A stretch of 36,018 nt of DNA from a virus. The stretch's first letter is position 1. Every line of letters starts with the position of its first letter. Positions 22,947 through 29,663 of this stretch are shown here, one piece after another. The stretch is from IMG/VR virus record IMGVR_UViG_3300001458_000059, positions 1 through 36,018 of that record; one strand, 5' to 3'. The notes under the pieces were generated by a model. The model was not told the origin of the DNA and did no database searches. It saw only the letters and a list, made by a program, of their open reading frames with translations. The translations under genes were made by a program, and so were the position numbers.

Positions 22947-24670
22947 GCGCTGCCTCCTTTAATGGCTTTGCTATCGCTATTCCACTCCTGTGCAAGCTCA
23001 CTGATGGCCGACTCTGGTACGCCATCGGGGAAACGGCGGGTGATTTCGGCATAGTGGGCTGGTGTCCATTCGATCTGTTGTTTGAGCTGCAGAGCCGCTT
23101 CTGCATGGGTCAGCATGCGGTCTGCAATACGGCTGTCTTTTGTTGCTGGGTGTGCGACACCACGGCGCGGCAATACAGCAACGTCGGGCAAATTCTCCAT
23201 GTGTTTGTATGGGTCGATGCGGCCGCCGAACGGAACGGTTTTAGCTTTGGCTGCCTGCTCCGCTTGTTCGTCGGTGTCCACCTCATAGATGCGGCGCTGA
23301 ATGGCCTTGCGGTTGGTGTCCAGCTCGGTGTCAGCCATGGGTTTGAATTCGCGGCCAATGAGTGGCGCGTCGGCTTCAAAGCCGTGTTCGTCTTTCTCAA
23401 CCTTCCGGATCGGCTGCAGCAGTTCCTGACCATCCACCCAGGTGGCGACATAGGCGGTATCTGGTTGCAGCGGATTGACGGTGATGGCCAGCTTTTCACC
23501 GATGCGAACACCGTGAATACCGGATACGTCGTACAGGCAGCCTTTAAATGACACGCGCAGATCGTCGCGTACTTTCTTCTCTTCCGGTTCACGGGTAAGC
23601 AGTTCGCGGGCTAAATCCACATCGACAATGCGCAGCTGGAACTGGGTGATTTCCATCCAGACATTCAGACGGGTTTTTCCGTGGCGGCTGTGCTTTTGTG
23701 TTGAGTTGTACCAGCGGCAGAACTGGCGGGCTTTTTCGTTAATCCAGTCGATATTCGGGACGTGAGCAAACTTAAAGCCGACCTCGAACTTGGTTTCGAC
23801 AATGTTGTGGTGAACCTCGACCTGTCCGGTGGCGCGGGCATTGCCCACCGAGTGAACAACCGGGTTAATGCTCAGGGCGCGCAGGAAGCGTTTAAAGGTT
23901 TTGGTCGCGGCTGAACCCGGATCGTAGTACAGGTGAAAGGGTACGCCGTACAGGGCTTCGCCTTGTTTTTCGCGCATGGCTTCAAGCAGGCTTTCGCCCA
24001 GGTTGGCAATACTCTCGCCACCGGCTACGTACCAGCAGAAAACAGCGCCGCTGGTGTGGTCGGTAATCACATAGCGCGTGAGGCGCTGGCGTTTGATTTT
24101 TTCAAAATTGCCGGGTTTATTTTTGTAGAACTCTCCGGGGGCCATGTCTTTCAGGCCGTCTTCCGGTACATAGAATAATGTGCTGATAGAGGCGTCGATT
24201 TCCCACACGTCATTCGGATGAGCGCTGCGCTGCTGACGGCTGGGTGCCGGGCGGCGCAGCTGATCAGGATGCAGGCCGTACTGGCGCAAGGCTCTGGCAA
24301 CCGCATTCTCGGACAGTGGGAAAAACTCGCCGGAGGTTTCATCCACCCGGCCCGCTGCGATCATGCCGTTAGCGCGCAATACCTCCAGCGCACCGCGCAC
24401 GGTGGTCAGCTTTTTATTGTTGGCGCGGTAGCCCTGCATCATGTACGCGCTGATGGTCTGGGCATCGGCCAATGACAACACCCTATTGCCAGCATCGGTG
24501 CGTTGCTTGCGGCCCTTTTTAAGGCCCAGCGCTTCCAGCTCGCGGTACAGTGTTGCCATAGAAACCCCCAGGCGTTCCGCCAGGTCTTTTAGTATTGGTT
24601 GCTTTTGGCCATGCCCGGCGGCTTCGGCAGCCCGCCAGGCATCGACCAGCATTTCAGCGGGCAGCGCCAT
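22940..24670 (-). CDS. A: DDE transposase A (MuA type), 576 aa
   Basis: This catalyses cutting at the phage ends and strand transfer for replicative transposition. An N-terminal winged-helix-like region (LKDLAERLGVSMATLYRELE) is followed by an rve-type catalytic core with Asp159 (NDVWEIDAS), Asp250 (YYDPGS) and Glu285 (ATGQVE), the DDE triad with 34 residues between the last two. A beta-barrel domain (RVSFKGCLYDVSGIHGVRIG) and a C-terminal B-contact region follow. The ATG has a GGAGG site and lies 1 nt after the stop of the upstream gene. All catalytic residues are present, so the phage should be transposition-competent. Confidence 0.96.
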   Translation of the reverse strand: MALPAEMLVDAWRAAEAAGHGQKQPILKDLAERLGVSMATLYRELEALGLKKGRKQRTDAGNRVLSLADAQTISAYMMQGYRANNKKLTTVRGALEVLRANGMIAAGRVDETSGEFFPLSENAVARALRQYGLHPDQLRRPAPSRQQRSAHPNDVWEIDASISTLFYVPEDGLKDMAPGEFYKNKPGNFEKIKRQRLTRYVITDHTSGAVFCWYVAGGESIANLGESLLEAMREKQGEALYGVPFHLYYDPGSAATKTFKRFLRALSINPVVHSVGNARATGQVEVHHNIVETKFEVGFKFAHVPNIDWINEKARQFCRWYNSTQKHSRHGKTRLNVWMEITQFQLRIVDVDLARELLTREPEEKKVRDDLRVSFKGCLYDVSGIHGVRIGEKLAITVNPLQPDTAYVATWVDGQELLQPIRKVEKDEHGFEADAPLIGREFKPMADTELDTNRKAIQRRIYEVDTDEQAEQAAKAKTVPFGGRIDPYKHMENLPDVAVLPRRGVAHPATKDSRIADRMLTHAEAALQLKQQIEWTPAHYAEITRRFPDGVPESAISELAQEWNSDSKAIKGGSAC

Positions 24671-24671
24671 A

Positions 24672-25541
24672 TCAGGCCTCCGTGTCCCAACCTTCGGTAT
24701 TAATCAGGGCAAACGCTTCGCGCAGCTCCTGCACTTCGCGTTCAATCTGATTTAACAGACCGACCAGAATGTCGTCCGAATTACCACCGCCCAGGGCGTG
24801 GTGGTCAGATATCTGGGTCAGGCATTTGCGATAGGTTGTACCCAGGGTCTCGGTGATTTGCTGTGTCAGCGTGGTCACTTCGGTCAGGCTTTTATTCAGC
24901 AGCTCTTCGGGGGTATTAAGGCGGGCGGCGCTGCCATCCAGCTTGGTGTGCAGCTGGTCTATTTCGCCGTTCTTTTTGGCCAGCAGTTTGTCTTTGGCTT
25001 CATCTTTGGCTTTGGCGTCACGCAGCTGTTTGCGCAGCTCGGAACAACTCATGCGGTCGATTTCGTCCAGGGCGATGCCGCGCACCGAACCGGCGTATTC
25101 CAGTTCTTTGATTTCTTCATCATCCAGAACCAGCATTTCAAAAAGCTTGGTCTTTCCGAGGTTCGCCAAATTCTGCGTTAACGCAGAATTTGAAAATTTC
25201 AGCGTCGCCTGCATGGTTCGGTTAACTAACGTATGGTCAAGGCCGAGGCGCTGAATACGCTCCATAAATTCGCCGTGCTCACACTGTTCTTTCAGCAGTA
25301 ATAAGCGGGCACCCATACCAAACAATTCGGCGGCGATACGGGCGCGGGCGTCGGCAATGCCCGCTTCTAACGCATCGGGATGCATTGAGCCGTCGTAGCG
25401 CAGCTGGGTGGCCAGCGCCTTGGCATTTTCTGCCTGCTCAAGCGACACCTGCACCATCTGATTGGCAGCGGCACCCACGGCTGGGGTAATTTCAAGTTCG
25501 TCGTGGTCGATGACGGTGGTTTGATTCTGTTTGCGGGCCAT
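24672..25541 (-). CDS. DUF3102-like early protein, 289 aa
   Basis: A conserved-looking early gene placed directly before A. Residues 60-150 (ARARIAAELFGMGARLLLLK, then EQCEHGEFMERIQRLGLDHT) follow the DUF3102-type helical pattern. The segment from 'NLGKTKLFEMLVLDDEEIKE' is shared by related phage proteins. Residues about 170-215 are a long charged coiled coil. The protein resembles ParB/KorB-like accessory DNA-binding proteins in its helical plan, but no catalytic residues are seen. A perfect 26-bp palindrome lies inside the coding sequence at 25167-25192. A GAGGAA site precedes the ATG. Confidence 0.8.
   Translation of the reverse strand: MARKQNQTTVIDHDELEITPAVGAAANQMVQVSLEQAENAKALATQLRYDGSMHPDALEAGIADARARIAAELFGMGARLLLLKEQCEHGEFMERIQRLGLDHTLVNRTMQATLKFSNSALTQNLANLGKTKLFEMLVLDDEEIKELEYAGSVRGIALDEIDRMSCSELRKQLRDAKAKDEAKDKLLAKKNGEIDQLHTKLDGSAARLNTPEELLNKSLTEVTTLTQQITETLGTTYRKCLTQISDHHALGGGNSDDILVGLLNQIEREVQELREAFALINTEGWDTEA
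25167..25192. repeat. Perfect 26-bp palindrome within the DUF3102-like gene
   Basis: The left half is CAAATTCTGCGTT (25167-25179) and the right half is its exact reverse complement (25180-25192), with no spacer. A chance perfect 26-bp palindrome in a window this size is improbable. It encodes residues in the stretch FSNSALTQNLANL of the DUF3102-like protein. It could be a dimer-protein binding site, a cruciform or an mRNA hairpin. Confidence 0.8.
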
Positions 25542-25554
25542 GATGGTTTATTCC

Positions 25555-25854
25555 TCAGTTAACAGGTGTGGTCATACGGGTGCGCAGCTCGGCTAAGCGC
25601 TGCTGGGCTTTATCGAATTCGTGCAGTACGTTCATCGCCCGCTGGGCAACGCGGATGCTGGCGCGAATGCGGTTGGTTTCTGGTATGCGTTCGGCCCAGC
25701 CTGTTGCCTCCAGCGTGGCCACGTAGCGGCTTACGTTGGGTGCGGTGTAACCGGTGGCCTTGCAGATGTCTGATGCGGTCAGGCCATGCACCGTATGGCG
25801 CAGCAGCAGATCCAGAACGTTCAGAATGCATTCGGCTGATTTGTGGGTGCTCAT
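25555..25854 (-). CDS. Winged-helix (IclR/MarR-like) early regulator, 99 aa
   Basis: The N-terminal 60 residues form a winged helix: ILNVLDLLLRHTVHGLTASD, ICKATGYTAPNVSRYVATLE (recognition helix), then a wing with GWAERIPETNRIRAS. A C-terminal basic helix (AQQRLAELRTRMT) follows. It is too short to have an effector domain, so it acts as a stand-alone DNA-binding protein. The second gene of the early operon after ner, it probably helps time early gene expression or acts near the phage ends. Start supported by GGGAAGA upstream. Confidence 0.82.
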   Translation of the reverse strand: MSTHKSAECILNVLDLLLRHTVHGLTASDICKATGYTAPNVSRYVATLEATGWAERIPETNRIRASIRVAQRAMNVLHEFDKAQQRLAELRTRMTTPVN

Positions 25855-25885
25855 ATCAATCTTCCCATCCGTCCATTCGCTTTCC

Positions 25886-26116
25886 TTATGCCGCGTCTTG
25901 CTTGCGACGAACCTGAGGCAGCTGTGGCTTTGGTGGCCAGATGTTGCTCACAGGCTTATTAATGATTTCGCTGATCCGTTCCTGAATGCGGGCACTGGTG
26001 CAGCGCCCATGAATTACCTGGGAGACTGTCGCGCGAGTGACATTCAACTCATCGGCAATAACTGCCGGGGTTGTGCCTGCCATGCGGATATCCGCCTTTA
26101 TCTGTTCTGGGTGCAT
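25886..26116 (-). CDS. ner: Ner-family early DNA-binding regulator, 76 aa
   Basis: A helix-turn-helix protein of the Ner type, the first gene of the leftward early operon. It starts MHPEQIKADIRMAGTTPAVI and continues with ADELNVTRATVSQVIHGR (helix-turn-helix, about 21-38) and a C-terminal 'RIQERISEIINKPVSNIWP', matching Ner in length and layout. In Mu, Ner binds between the divergent promoters, limits early transcription and represses the repressor gene. The gene lies 70-130 bp from the operators and promoter described below, and the same arrangement holds here. Confidence 0.9.
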   Translation of the reverse strand: MHPEQIKADIRMAGTTPAVIADELNVTRATVSQVIHGRCTSARIQERISEIINKPVSNIWPPKPQLPQVRRKQDAA

Positions 26117-26133
26117 CTCGTATACTCCGCCTA

Positions 26134-26148
26134 ACTTGTTTACTTGTT
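26134..26148. promoter_or_regulatory. Possible Ner site: direct repeat ACTTGTT
   Basis: ACTTGTT occurs at 26134-26140 and 26142-26148, an 8-bp period just before the start of ner and downstream of the early promoter. Position and repeat make it a weak candidate for a Ner binding site. A second local repeat (TGTTCTG at 26103 and 26153) flanks it. Confidence 0.3.
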
Positions 26149-26187
26149 GGCCTGTTCTGTTTGGGGAACCTGCCAGCCTTATTAGTG

Positions 26188-26216
26188 ATTCTGGTACGGA
26201 TTTCCGTACCTGTCAA
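26188..26216 (-). promoter_or_regulatory. Leftward early promoter (Pe)
   Basis: On the minus strand a perfect -35 TTGACA (26216-26211) is followed, after exactly 17 bp, by the -10 CAGAAT (26193-26188; 4 of 6 matches). Transcription would start near 26181, leaving a 65-nt leader before ner. The 17-bp spacer lies within operator O1, so a bound repressor would block RNA polymerase directly. Confidence 0.8.
26193..26210. promoter_or_regulatory. Operator O1 in the spacer of Pe
   Basis: GGTACGGA (26193-26200) and TCCGTACC (26203-26210) form a perfect inverted repeat around TT. It occupies the whole spacer of Pe, so binding should shut off ner, A and B. The likely ligand is the adjacent cI-like repressor. 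Confidence 0.75.
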
Positions 26217-26225
26217 TATCTATAT

Positions 26226-26243
26226 GGTATGGAATTCCGTATG
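26226..26243. promoter_or_regulatory. Operator O2 overlapping the repressor start
   Basis: The core TATGGAATTCCGTA (26228-26241) is a near-palindrome of the O1 core TACGGATTTCCGTA. The two centres are 33 bp apart, about three helical turns. O2 spans both candidate start codons of the repressor (26229 and 26241) and lies just upstream of the -35 of Pe, so it may permit autoregulation and cooperative binding. Confidence 0.65.
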
Positions 26244-26585
26244 TCGTCTATTGGTGAGCGATTAAAAAAGGAAAGAGAGCGTCTGGGGTTGACGATCCCT
26301 GAGTTCGCAGAAGCGGCTGGAGCAAAAAAAAACACCGTCATCGATTGGCAAAAAGATGTTTCAAGTCCACCGGCCTTGAAGTTGGCCGCGCTTGCAGAAA
26401 TCGGTGTTGATGTGATGTATGTCCTTGTCGGTCAGCGCAAAACGTCTGAGCAGCCCGAGTTATCACCGCGAAAGGCGGCATTGGTTGATAACTTTGAACA
26501 TCTGAGTGAGGAGGATAAACGCGCACTTGAGCGCACTGCCTCTGCGCTGGCGCAATCGTCGGGGATGACGAAAAAAGCGCAGTAG
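26241..26585 (+). CDS. Short cI-like phage repressor, 114 aa
   Basis: The Xre-type helix-turn-helix lies at the N-terminus: SSIGERLKKERERLGLTIPE and FAEAAGAKKNTVIDWQKDVS (recognition helix about 25-38), followed by LAALAEIGVDVMYVLVGQR. The C-terminal half is a short helical, possibly dimerising region; no S24 LexA/cI-like peptidase domain is present. The start is uncertain: ATG at 26241 has GGA 7 nt upstream, while an in-frame ATG at 26229 would add 4 residues. It is divergent from ner, faces two operators and is the likely lysogeny repressor. Absence of the peptidase domain means induction is not by RecA cleavage of this protein. Confidence 0.85.
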   Translation: MSSIGERLKKERERLGLTIPEFAEAAGAKKNTVIDWQKDVSSPPALKLAALAEIGVDVMYVLVGQRKTSEQPELSPRKAALVDNFEHLSEEDKRALERTASALAQSSGMTKKAQ

Positions 26586-26619
26586 TCTGATGCTGATCAA
26601 GAAATACAAGGGATGGGTT

Positions 26620-27318
26620 ATGTTTGATTATTTAACAGCCACTAAGTGGGTATTGTCCGGAAGTGGCTTGCCAGAAGCGACCATTCGTGAAATAGCAGAT
26701 GCTGTAAAAAGCCAAAGCCGTGGCGCTGTTTCTTACGCGTTGAACGAGCAAGGCTTTAACTGGCCTTGGTTTGATGAATGCCTTGCTCAGTTTCAGGAAT
26801 GGAAGCGTTGGCCAAGCCTATCTGCATGGAGCTGGTTTGAGGGGGGCTCTCGGTTACTGACAGGGAAAAAGGATACATTGGATAGACTGCCCACAAAGAC
26901 TCTGAAAAACATCGCAATACGCCATCAGGTTTCAATTCCGAAGGGTTCCAAAGTTGTAGATATCCGTGCGTTGCTAACCAGAAAGCTATCTCAGGAGCAA
27001 ATCGCGCCTTATAGAACCATTCTAAATAAACGAATCACAGAAAAAGATGAGGCTCGACGGATGCAGGCTAAATATCAGCTATTAGAAGTCAGCATCCGCA
27101 GTAAAGCTTATAGCTTACATCGGCATGGGCAGATTGCTGATTTAGTTACCAACATGGGTTACAAAGCACGGATTGAGTTTGGAGAGTCATTGGCTAAAAA
27201 AATGGCTAACGGGGCGGTATTCTCCATCAATAATCCTGATCTTTTTCCACCTTTTTATCCGGGAGACAGTTCTGACGTGAAAGGTGTAAGGCCCAAAGCA
27301 AGGGCTTCTGCATATTGA
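26620..27318 (+). CDS. Lysogeny-side protein with SAP-like motif, 232 aa
   Basis: An unrecognised gene directly downstream of the repressor and on the same strand. The ATG at 26620 has AAGGGAT upstream; the earlier in-frame ATG at 26590 lacks a ribosome site. Residues 1-80 are tryptophan-rich (FNWPWFDECLAQFQEWKRWP, SAWSWFEGG). Residues 89-123 (RLPTKTLKNIAIRHQVSIPK, then VVDIRALLTRKLS) resemble a SAP-type helix-extension-helix DNA-binding motif. The C-terminal half is basic and ends in a proline/glycine-rich tail. Base composition appears slightly more A/T-rich than the early operon, suggesting separate acquisition. An immunity or anti-phage role is inferred from position only. Confidence 0.75.
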   Translation: MFDYLTATKWVLSGSGLPEATIREIADAVKSQSRGAVSYALNEQGFNWPWFDECLAQFQEWKRWPSLSAWSWFEGGSRLLTGKKDTLDRLPTKTLKNIAIRHQVSIPKGSKVVDIRALLTRKLSQEQIAPYRTILNKRITEKDEARRMQAKYQLLEVSIRSKAYSLHRHGQIADLVTNMGYKARIEFGESLAKKMANGAVFSINNPDLFPPFYPGDSSDVKGVRPKARASAY

Positions 27319-27337
27319 ATTCATACAAGGAGGTTTT

Positions 27338-28021
27338 ATGTATAGAGCAATCTTAATTTTTTTTATCGTCATCTCGTCGACCCATGCGCAGACTCATATG
27401 TGCAAACGCGACGGCCAGGTGGTATTCCAGGACACCCCATGTGATAGCTCATTAACCAAGACAGATGGTGCTTTATGTACAGGCACTATTGGCGGCTACC
27501 AGTCACTGATTGATTCAGGCAAGGCGACCATCGCCGAGAAAATGTGTTATTCGAAGCTCATGGAAGATAAAAAACAGGCAGAAAAAGAAGCGCGAACCAA
27601 AGCTGAAAATGAACACAAGATGGCAGAACGGAAGATCAAGGAAGAGCAACGCGAAAAAGCCAGGGAAGAATATCTGACCAACCAGCTGCGTGAAAAACGT
27701 GAGGCTGAAGAAAGAAGAAATCGCACGATACAACAAGCAAAAGCAGACGGTCGATATTACGTTGAGTACGCCATTACAGGTGAAACTTACGCCGTCAATA
27801 TAACCATGCGAAATGCTAACGGCGATCTTGAGCAGCATAAGGTAATGACTGGATGGCGCTATGGGTTTGACGGCCGCCGGGGGCAGATTCTTTACCTGTC
27901 AGGCCAGAATCAGCGTGATTTTGGTGATGTAGGGGTGCAGATTTTTGTGAATGGCGAACTGGTCAAATCGGCAAGCTCTACCGCTGACTATGGTGTCGCG
28001 ACGGTTAGTGGAAAACTTTAA
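27338..28021 (+). CDS. Secreted DUF4124-like protein with MmpS-like C-terminal domain, 227 aa
   Basis: An AAGGAGG site precedes the ATG by 5 nt. A signal peptide (YRAILIFFIVISSTHAQ, cleavage after about residue 17) leads to a DUF4124-like segment (MCKRDGQVVFQDTPCDS) with two cysteines. A highly charged K/E/R coiled coil (about 75-130) follows. The C-terminal domain (140-227) is a beta-sandwich pattern: YYVEYAITGETYAVNITMRN, GQILYLSGQNQ, VQIFVNGELVKSAS, as in MmpS-like secreted domains. It should act in the periplasm or at the envelope. Position after the repressor on the same strand suggests expression in lysogens, as with exclusion or conversion proteins. Confidence 0.8.
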   Translation: MYRAILIFFIVISSTHAQTHMCKRDGQVVFQDTPCDSSLTKTDGALCTGTIGGYQSLIDSGKATIAEKMCYSKLMEDKKQAEKEARTKAENEHKMAERKIKEEQREKAREEYLTNQLREKREAEERRNRTIQQAKADGRYYVEYAITGETYAVNITMRNANGDLEQHKVMTGWRYGFDGRRGQILYLSGQNQRDFGDVGVQIFVNGELVKSASSTADYGVATVSGKL

Positions 28022-28031
28022 AGGGAGAAAG

Positions 28032-28295
28032 ATGATGAAATTACAAGGCGCTGTGATTAAAGAGCAGGGAGTAACCTTTGCGATTGTGGTTGTAAAGCGT
28101 TCGGCGATCACGACGAATCACCAGGCAGATCAAACCCGACAAGCTTTCCGGCCATTTTTTCCAGGGTTGCCGCTTGTGCTCGCTGCTCAGGATTCATCTG
28201 GCAGGTTCGAGTATCAGGGTCGAACTGATCTGGTAAAATTTCTTGCAGCTTTGCATCCTTCTCAGATCCCTTGGAAGGAATACACGTTCTCTTGA
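28032..28295 (+). CDS. Small conserved-looking protein, 87 aa
   Basis: The start is an ATG pair at 28032/28035 after GGGAG. The product (begins MMKLQGAVIKEQGVTFAIVV) continues with PFFPGLPLVLAAQDSSGRFE, YQGRTDLVKFLAAL and ends IPWKEYTFS. This matches a recurring pattern of small proteobacterial proteins, 'FAIVVVK...FPGLPxVLxAQD...GRxDIxxFLA...IPWKxYTF', of unknown function. It lies 10 nt after the secreted protein gene and probably belongs to the same transcript. Its last 188 bp overlap the antisense 190-aa lysis-side gene, and both frames look coding. Confidence 0.7.
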   Translation: MMKLQGAVIKEQGVTFAIVVVKRSAITTNHQADQTRQAFRPFFPGLPLVLAAQDSSGRFEYQGRTDLVKFLAALHPSQIPWKEYTFS

Positions 28296-28680
28296 TCATT
28301 TCACCCTGATTCACGGGACCGCAGTCGGAATGAAGCTGCTGAAGAAGCGCTGCGGGCGGCAATGCAGAAAAACTGCCAATAATCGCAGCCAGAAACAGGC
28401 AGTCTTCCTCGCTGAAGGAAGACGGTAGTTCGTCAATCATTTTGTGCAAGGCAGCTTTGGCTGGTGTGACTGAGGCCTCCCATTTCTCACTCAGCTTTAT
28501 CAGCTCTTTAAGTACATTATCTGCACCGCCCAGGTTACTGGCAAATATTGGGTTGTTAAGTGCATACAGGTAATCAGAGACGGTATGGCAGATAATGGTT
28601 TCCAGCGCCAGCCCAGATTGCTCAAGGACTTTTGTTCGATCGGTTTCTTGCTCGCAGTTGGTGGTCTCTGATTTATTCAT
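28108..28680 (-). CDS. Lysis-operon distal protein of unknown function, 190 aa
   Basis: The last gene of the leftward lysis operon. It begins MNKSETTNCEQETDRTKVLE (an alternative in-frame start at 28779 overlaps the upstream gene). The region around FSEEDCLFLAAIIGSFSALPP is helical. The C-terminal third (residues about 130-190) is read on the strand opposite the 87-aa gene at 28032-28295; its sequence there is polar and less protein-like, so the C-terminal end may be read-through. No motif or family was recognised. Confidence 0.6.
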   Translation of the reverse strand: MNKSETTNCEQETDRTKVLEQSGLALETIICHTVSDYLYALNNPIFASNLGGADNVLKELIKLSEKWEASVTPAKAALHKMIDELPSSFSEEDCLFLAAIIGSFSALPPAALLQQLHSDCGPVNQGEMIKRTCIPSKGSEKDAKLQEILPDQFDPDTRTCQMNPEQRAQAATLEKMAGKLVGFDLPGDSS

Positions 28681-28696
28681 AATCGGCTCGCCTGTA

Positions 28697-28891
28697 TTAG
28701 GTGGAGGAAACTTGAGCTCGCACAAAACAGTCTTTGGCTTCCAGCAGCTTTCGCATACCGGCTTGTTTTTCAGGGCCATCCGGGAGTTGTTTTTCCATCT
28801 GCTGTGCCAGATCGCCTAGTGGCTTACTGACGGCCTGAAGATGCTCTGGCAGGTGGTCGTATTTGAAGTATTGTAAAGTTGATGTAGGCAT
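28697..28891 (-). CDS. Small conserved phage protein (MPTSTLQYFKYDHL type), 64 aa
   Basis: The start at 28891 is chosen because the product then begins MPTSTLQYFKYDHLPEHLQA. That N-terminus, together with the ending LLEAKDCFVRA, is a well-conserved pattern of short proteins in transposable and other phages. The longer frame to 28945 adds residues with no such similarity. The protein is soluble, helical and lacks known catalytic residues. It lies between the Rz1 and 190-aa genes and is of unknown role. Confidence 0.8.
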   Translation of the reverse strand: MPTSTLQYFKYDHLPEHLQAVSKPLGDLAQQMEKQLPDGPEKQAGMRKLLEAKDCFVRAQVSST

Positions 28892-28947
28892 TGGGTTATC
28901 TCTGAGTAAGGGATTGGAAATAGTTGGAACGGTGAAAATAATCAACG

Positions 28948-29190
28948 CTACGGAGGCCGCAGAATCGCCTCCAGCTCTTCAGTGTATTCCCGCATCAACC
29001 GTTGCCGGGTCGCCAGCGCCCGGTAGGTTTCATCATTCAAACATTCCAGATCTGTTGCTGTGATTGGCGGTAGTAGCGGACGCGCCGGTACAGGCAGAGT
29101 CACGGGCTTATAGCGAACTGCTGAGCAGCCGCTATTTCCAAGTGTTATCAAAATGGCTGCGATCACCATTGGCAATCTGGCGTTCTTCAT
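28948..29190 (-). CDS. Rz1: Rz1-like outer-membrane lipoprotein spanin, 80 aa
   Basis: A short protein starting MKNARLPMVIAAILITLGNS followed by G-C: a lipoprotein signal with the lipobox cysteine near residue 22. A proline-rich segment (PVTLPVPARPLLPPI), typical of Rz1, and a helical end (TRQRLMREYTEELEAILRPP) follow. It should be anchored in the outer membrane and join Rz to fuse the membranes at lysis. Its 5' end overlaps the 3' end of Rz by 59 bp in another frame, the classical Rz/Rz1 arrangement. Confidence 0.8.
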   Translation of the reverse strand: MKNARLPMVIAAILITLGNSGCSAVRYKPVTLPVPARPLLPPITATDLECLNDETYRALATRQRLMREYTEELEAILRPP

Positions 29191-29395
29191 TGGCCTGTTC
29201 CTGCCGATGCTTTTTCTGTAATTCTTCACGGGCCTTATTAATCGCGGTCAGCTGCTGTGTTGCGGCTTCGGCTTGATCGGCACGCTGCTGCTCCGCCTGT
29301 GCTTTTTCAGCGGCTGCGCGTGAGCGCCAGTACATGGCCAGCATTGCCCCCAGCACAGCCAGGTAACGCCACAATTTGCTGAGAAAATTATTCAC
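29132..29395 (-). CDS. Rz: Rz-like inner-membrane spanin, 87 aa (GTG start)
   Basis: The protein has an N-terminal membrane anchor (MNNFLSKLWRYLAVLGAMLA followed by MYW) and a long periplasmic coiled coil (AAAEKAQAEQQRADQAEAAT with QQLTAINKAREELQKKHRQE). It pairs with Rz1 to complete lysis of the outer membrane. GGAG lies 8 nt before the GTG. The gene overlaps the holin-like gene by 8 bp upstream and Rz1 downstream. Membrane-anchor plus coiled coil without enzymatic motifs, and position after holin and endolysin, fit an i-spanin. Confidence 0.82.
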   Translation of the reverse strand: MNNFLSKLWRYLAVLGAMLAMYWRSRAAAEKAQAEQQRADQAEAATQQLTAINKAREELQKKHRQEQANEERQIANGDRSHFDNTWK

Positions 29396-29663
29396 GCACG
29401 ATCTCCGGTTCTGAATTATGGACGGTTGGGTCTCTGATTCGTGTCAGGCTTTTTTCGGTGTACTCCCGGCCTACCCAGGCACCCAGAATACCCACGGCCG
29501 CCAACCCAAAATCAGCGGCGTTCATATCCGGGATTATCCCAAAGGGGGTGGTCAGCCCTGCGGCCAGAAACTTGATGATGAGCACCAGCCAGCTGATGGC
29601 CACAAAAAATAGCGTAACGCTTTGCTTTCCGCGTGCATCGCACAGGGTTGGTACTGTTCTCAT
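29388..29663 (-). CDS. Holin-like membrane protein, 91 aa
   Basis: Two hydrophobic helices are visible: SVTLFFVAISWLVLIIKFLA (about 15-34) and AADFGLAAVGILGAWVG (about 49-65). A basic C-terminal tail follows. The size, two-helix topology and location between endolysin and Rz identify a holin-type protein that forms the membrane lesion. The start overlaps the stop of the endolysin as TAATG. The N-terminus is charged and cytoplasmic. Confidence 0.8.
   Translation of the reverse strand: MRTVPTLCDARGKQSVTLFFVAISWLVLIIKFLAAGLTTPFGIIPDMNAADFGLAAVGILGAWVGREYTEKSLTRIRDPTVHNSEPEIVRE

Noticed and set aside
26155-26192. Rightward repressor promoter with -10 TATTAG near 26180
   Set aside because: The -10 is imperfect and no acceptable -35 is found at 16-18 bp; the repressor promoter was left unassigned.
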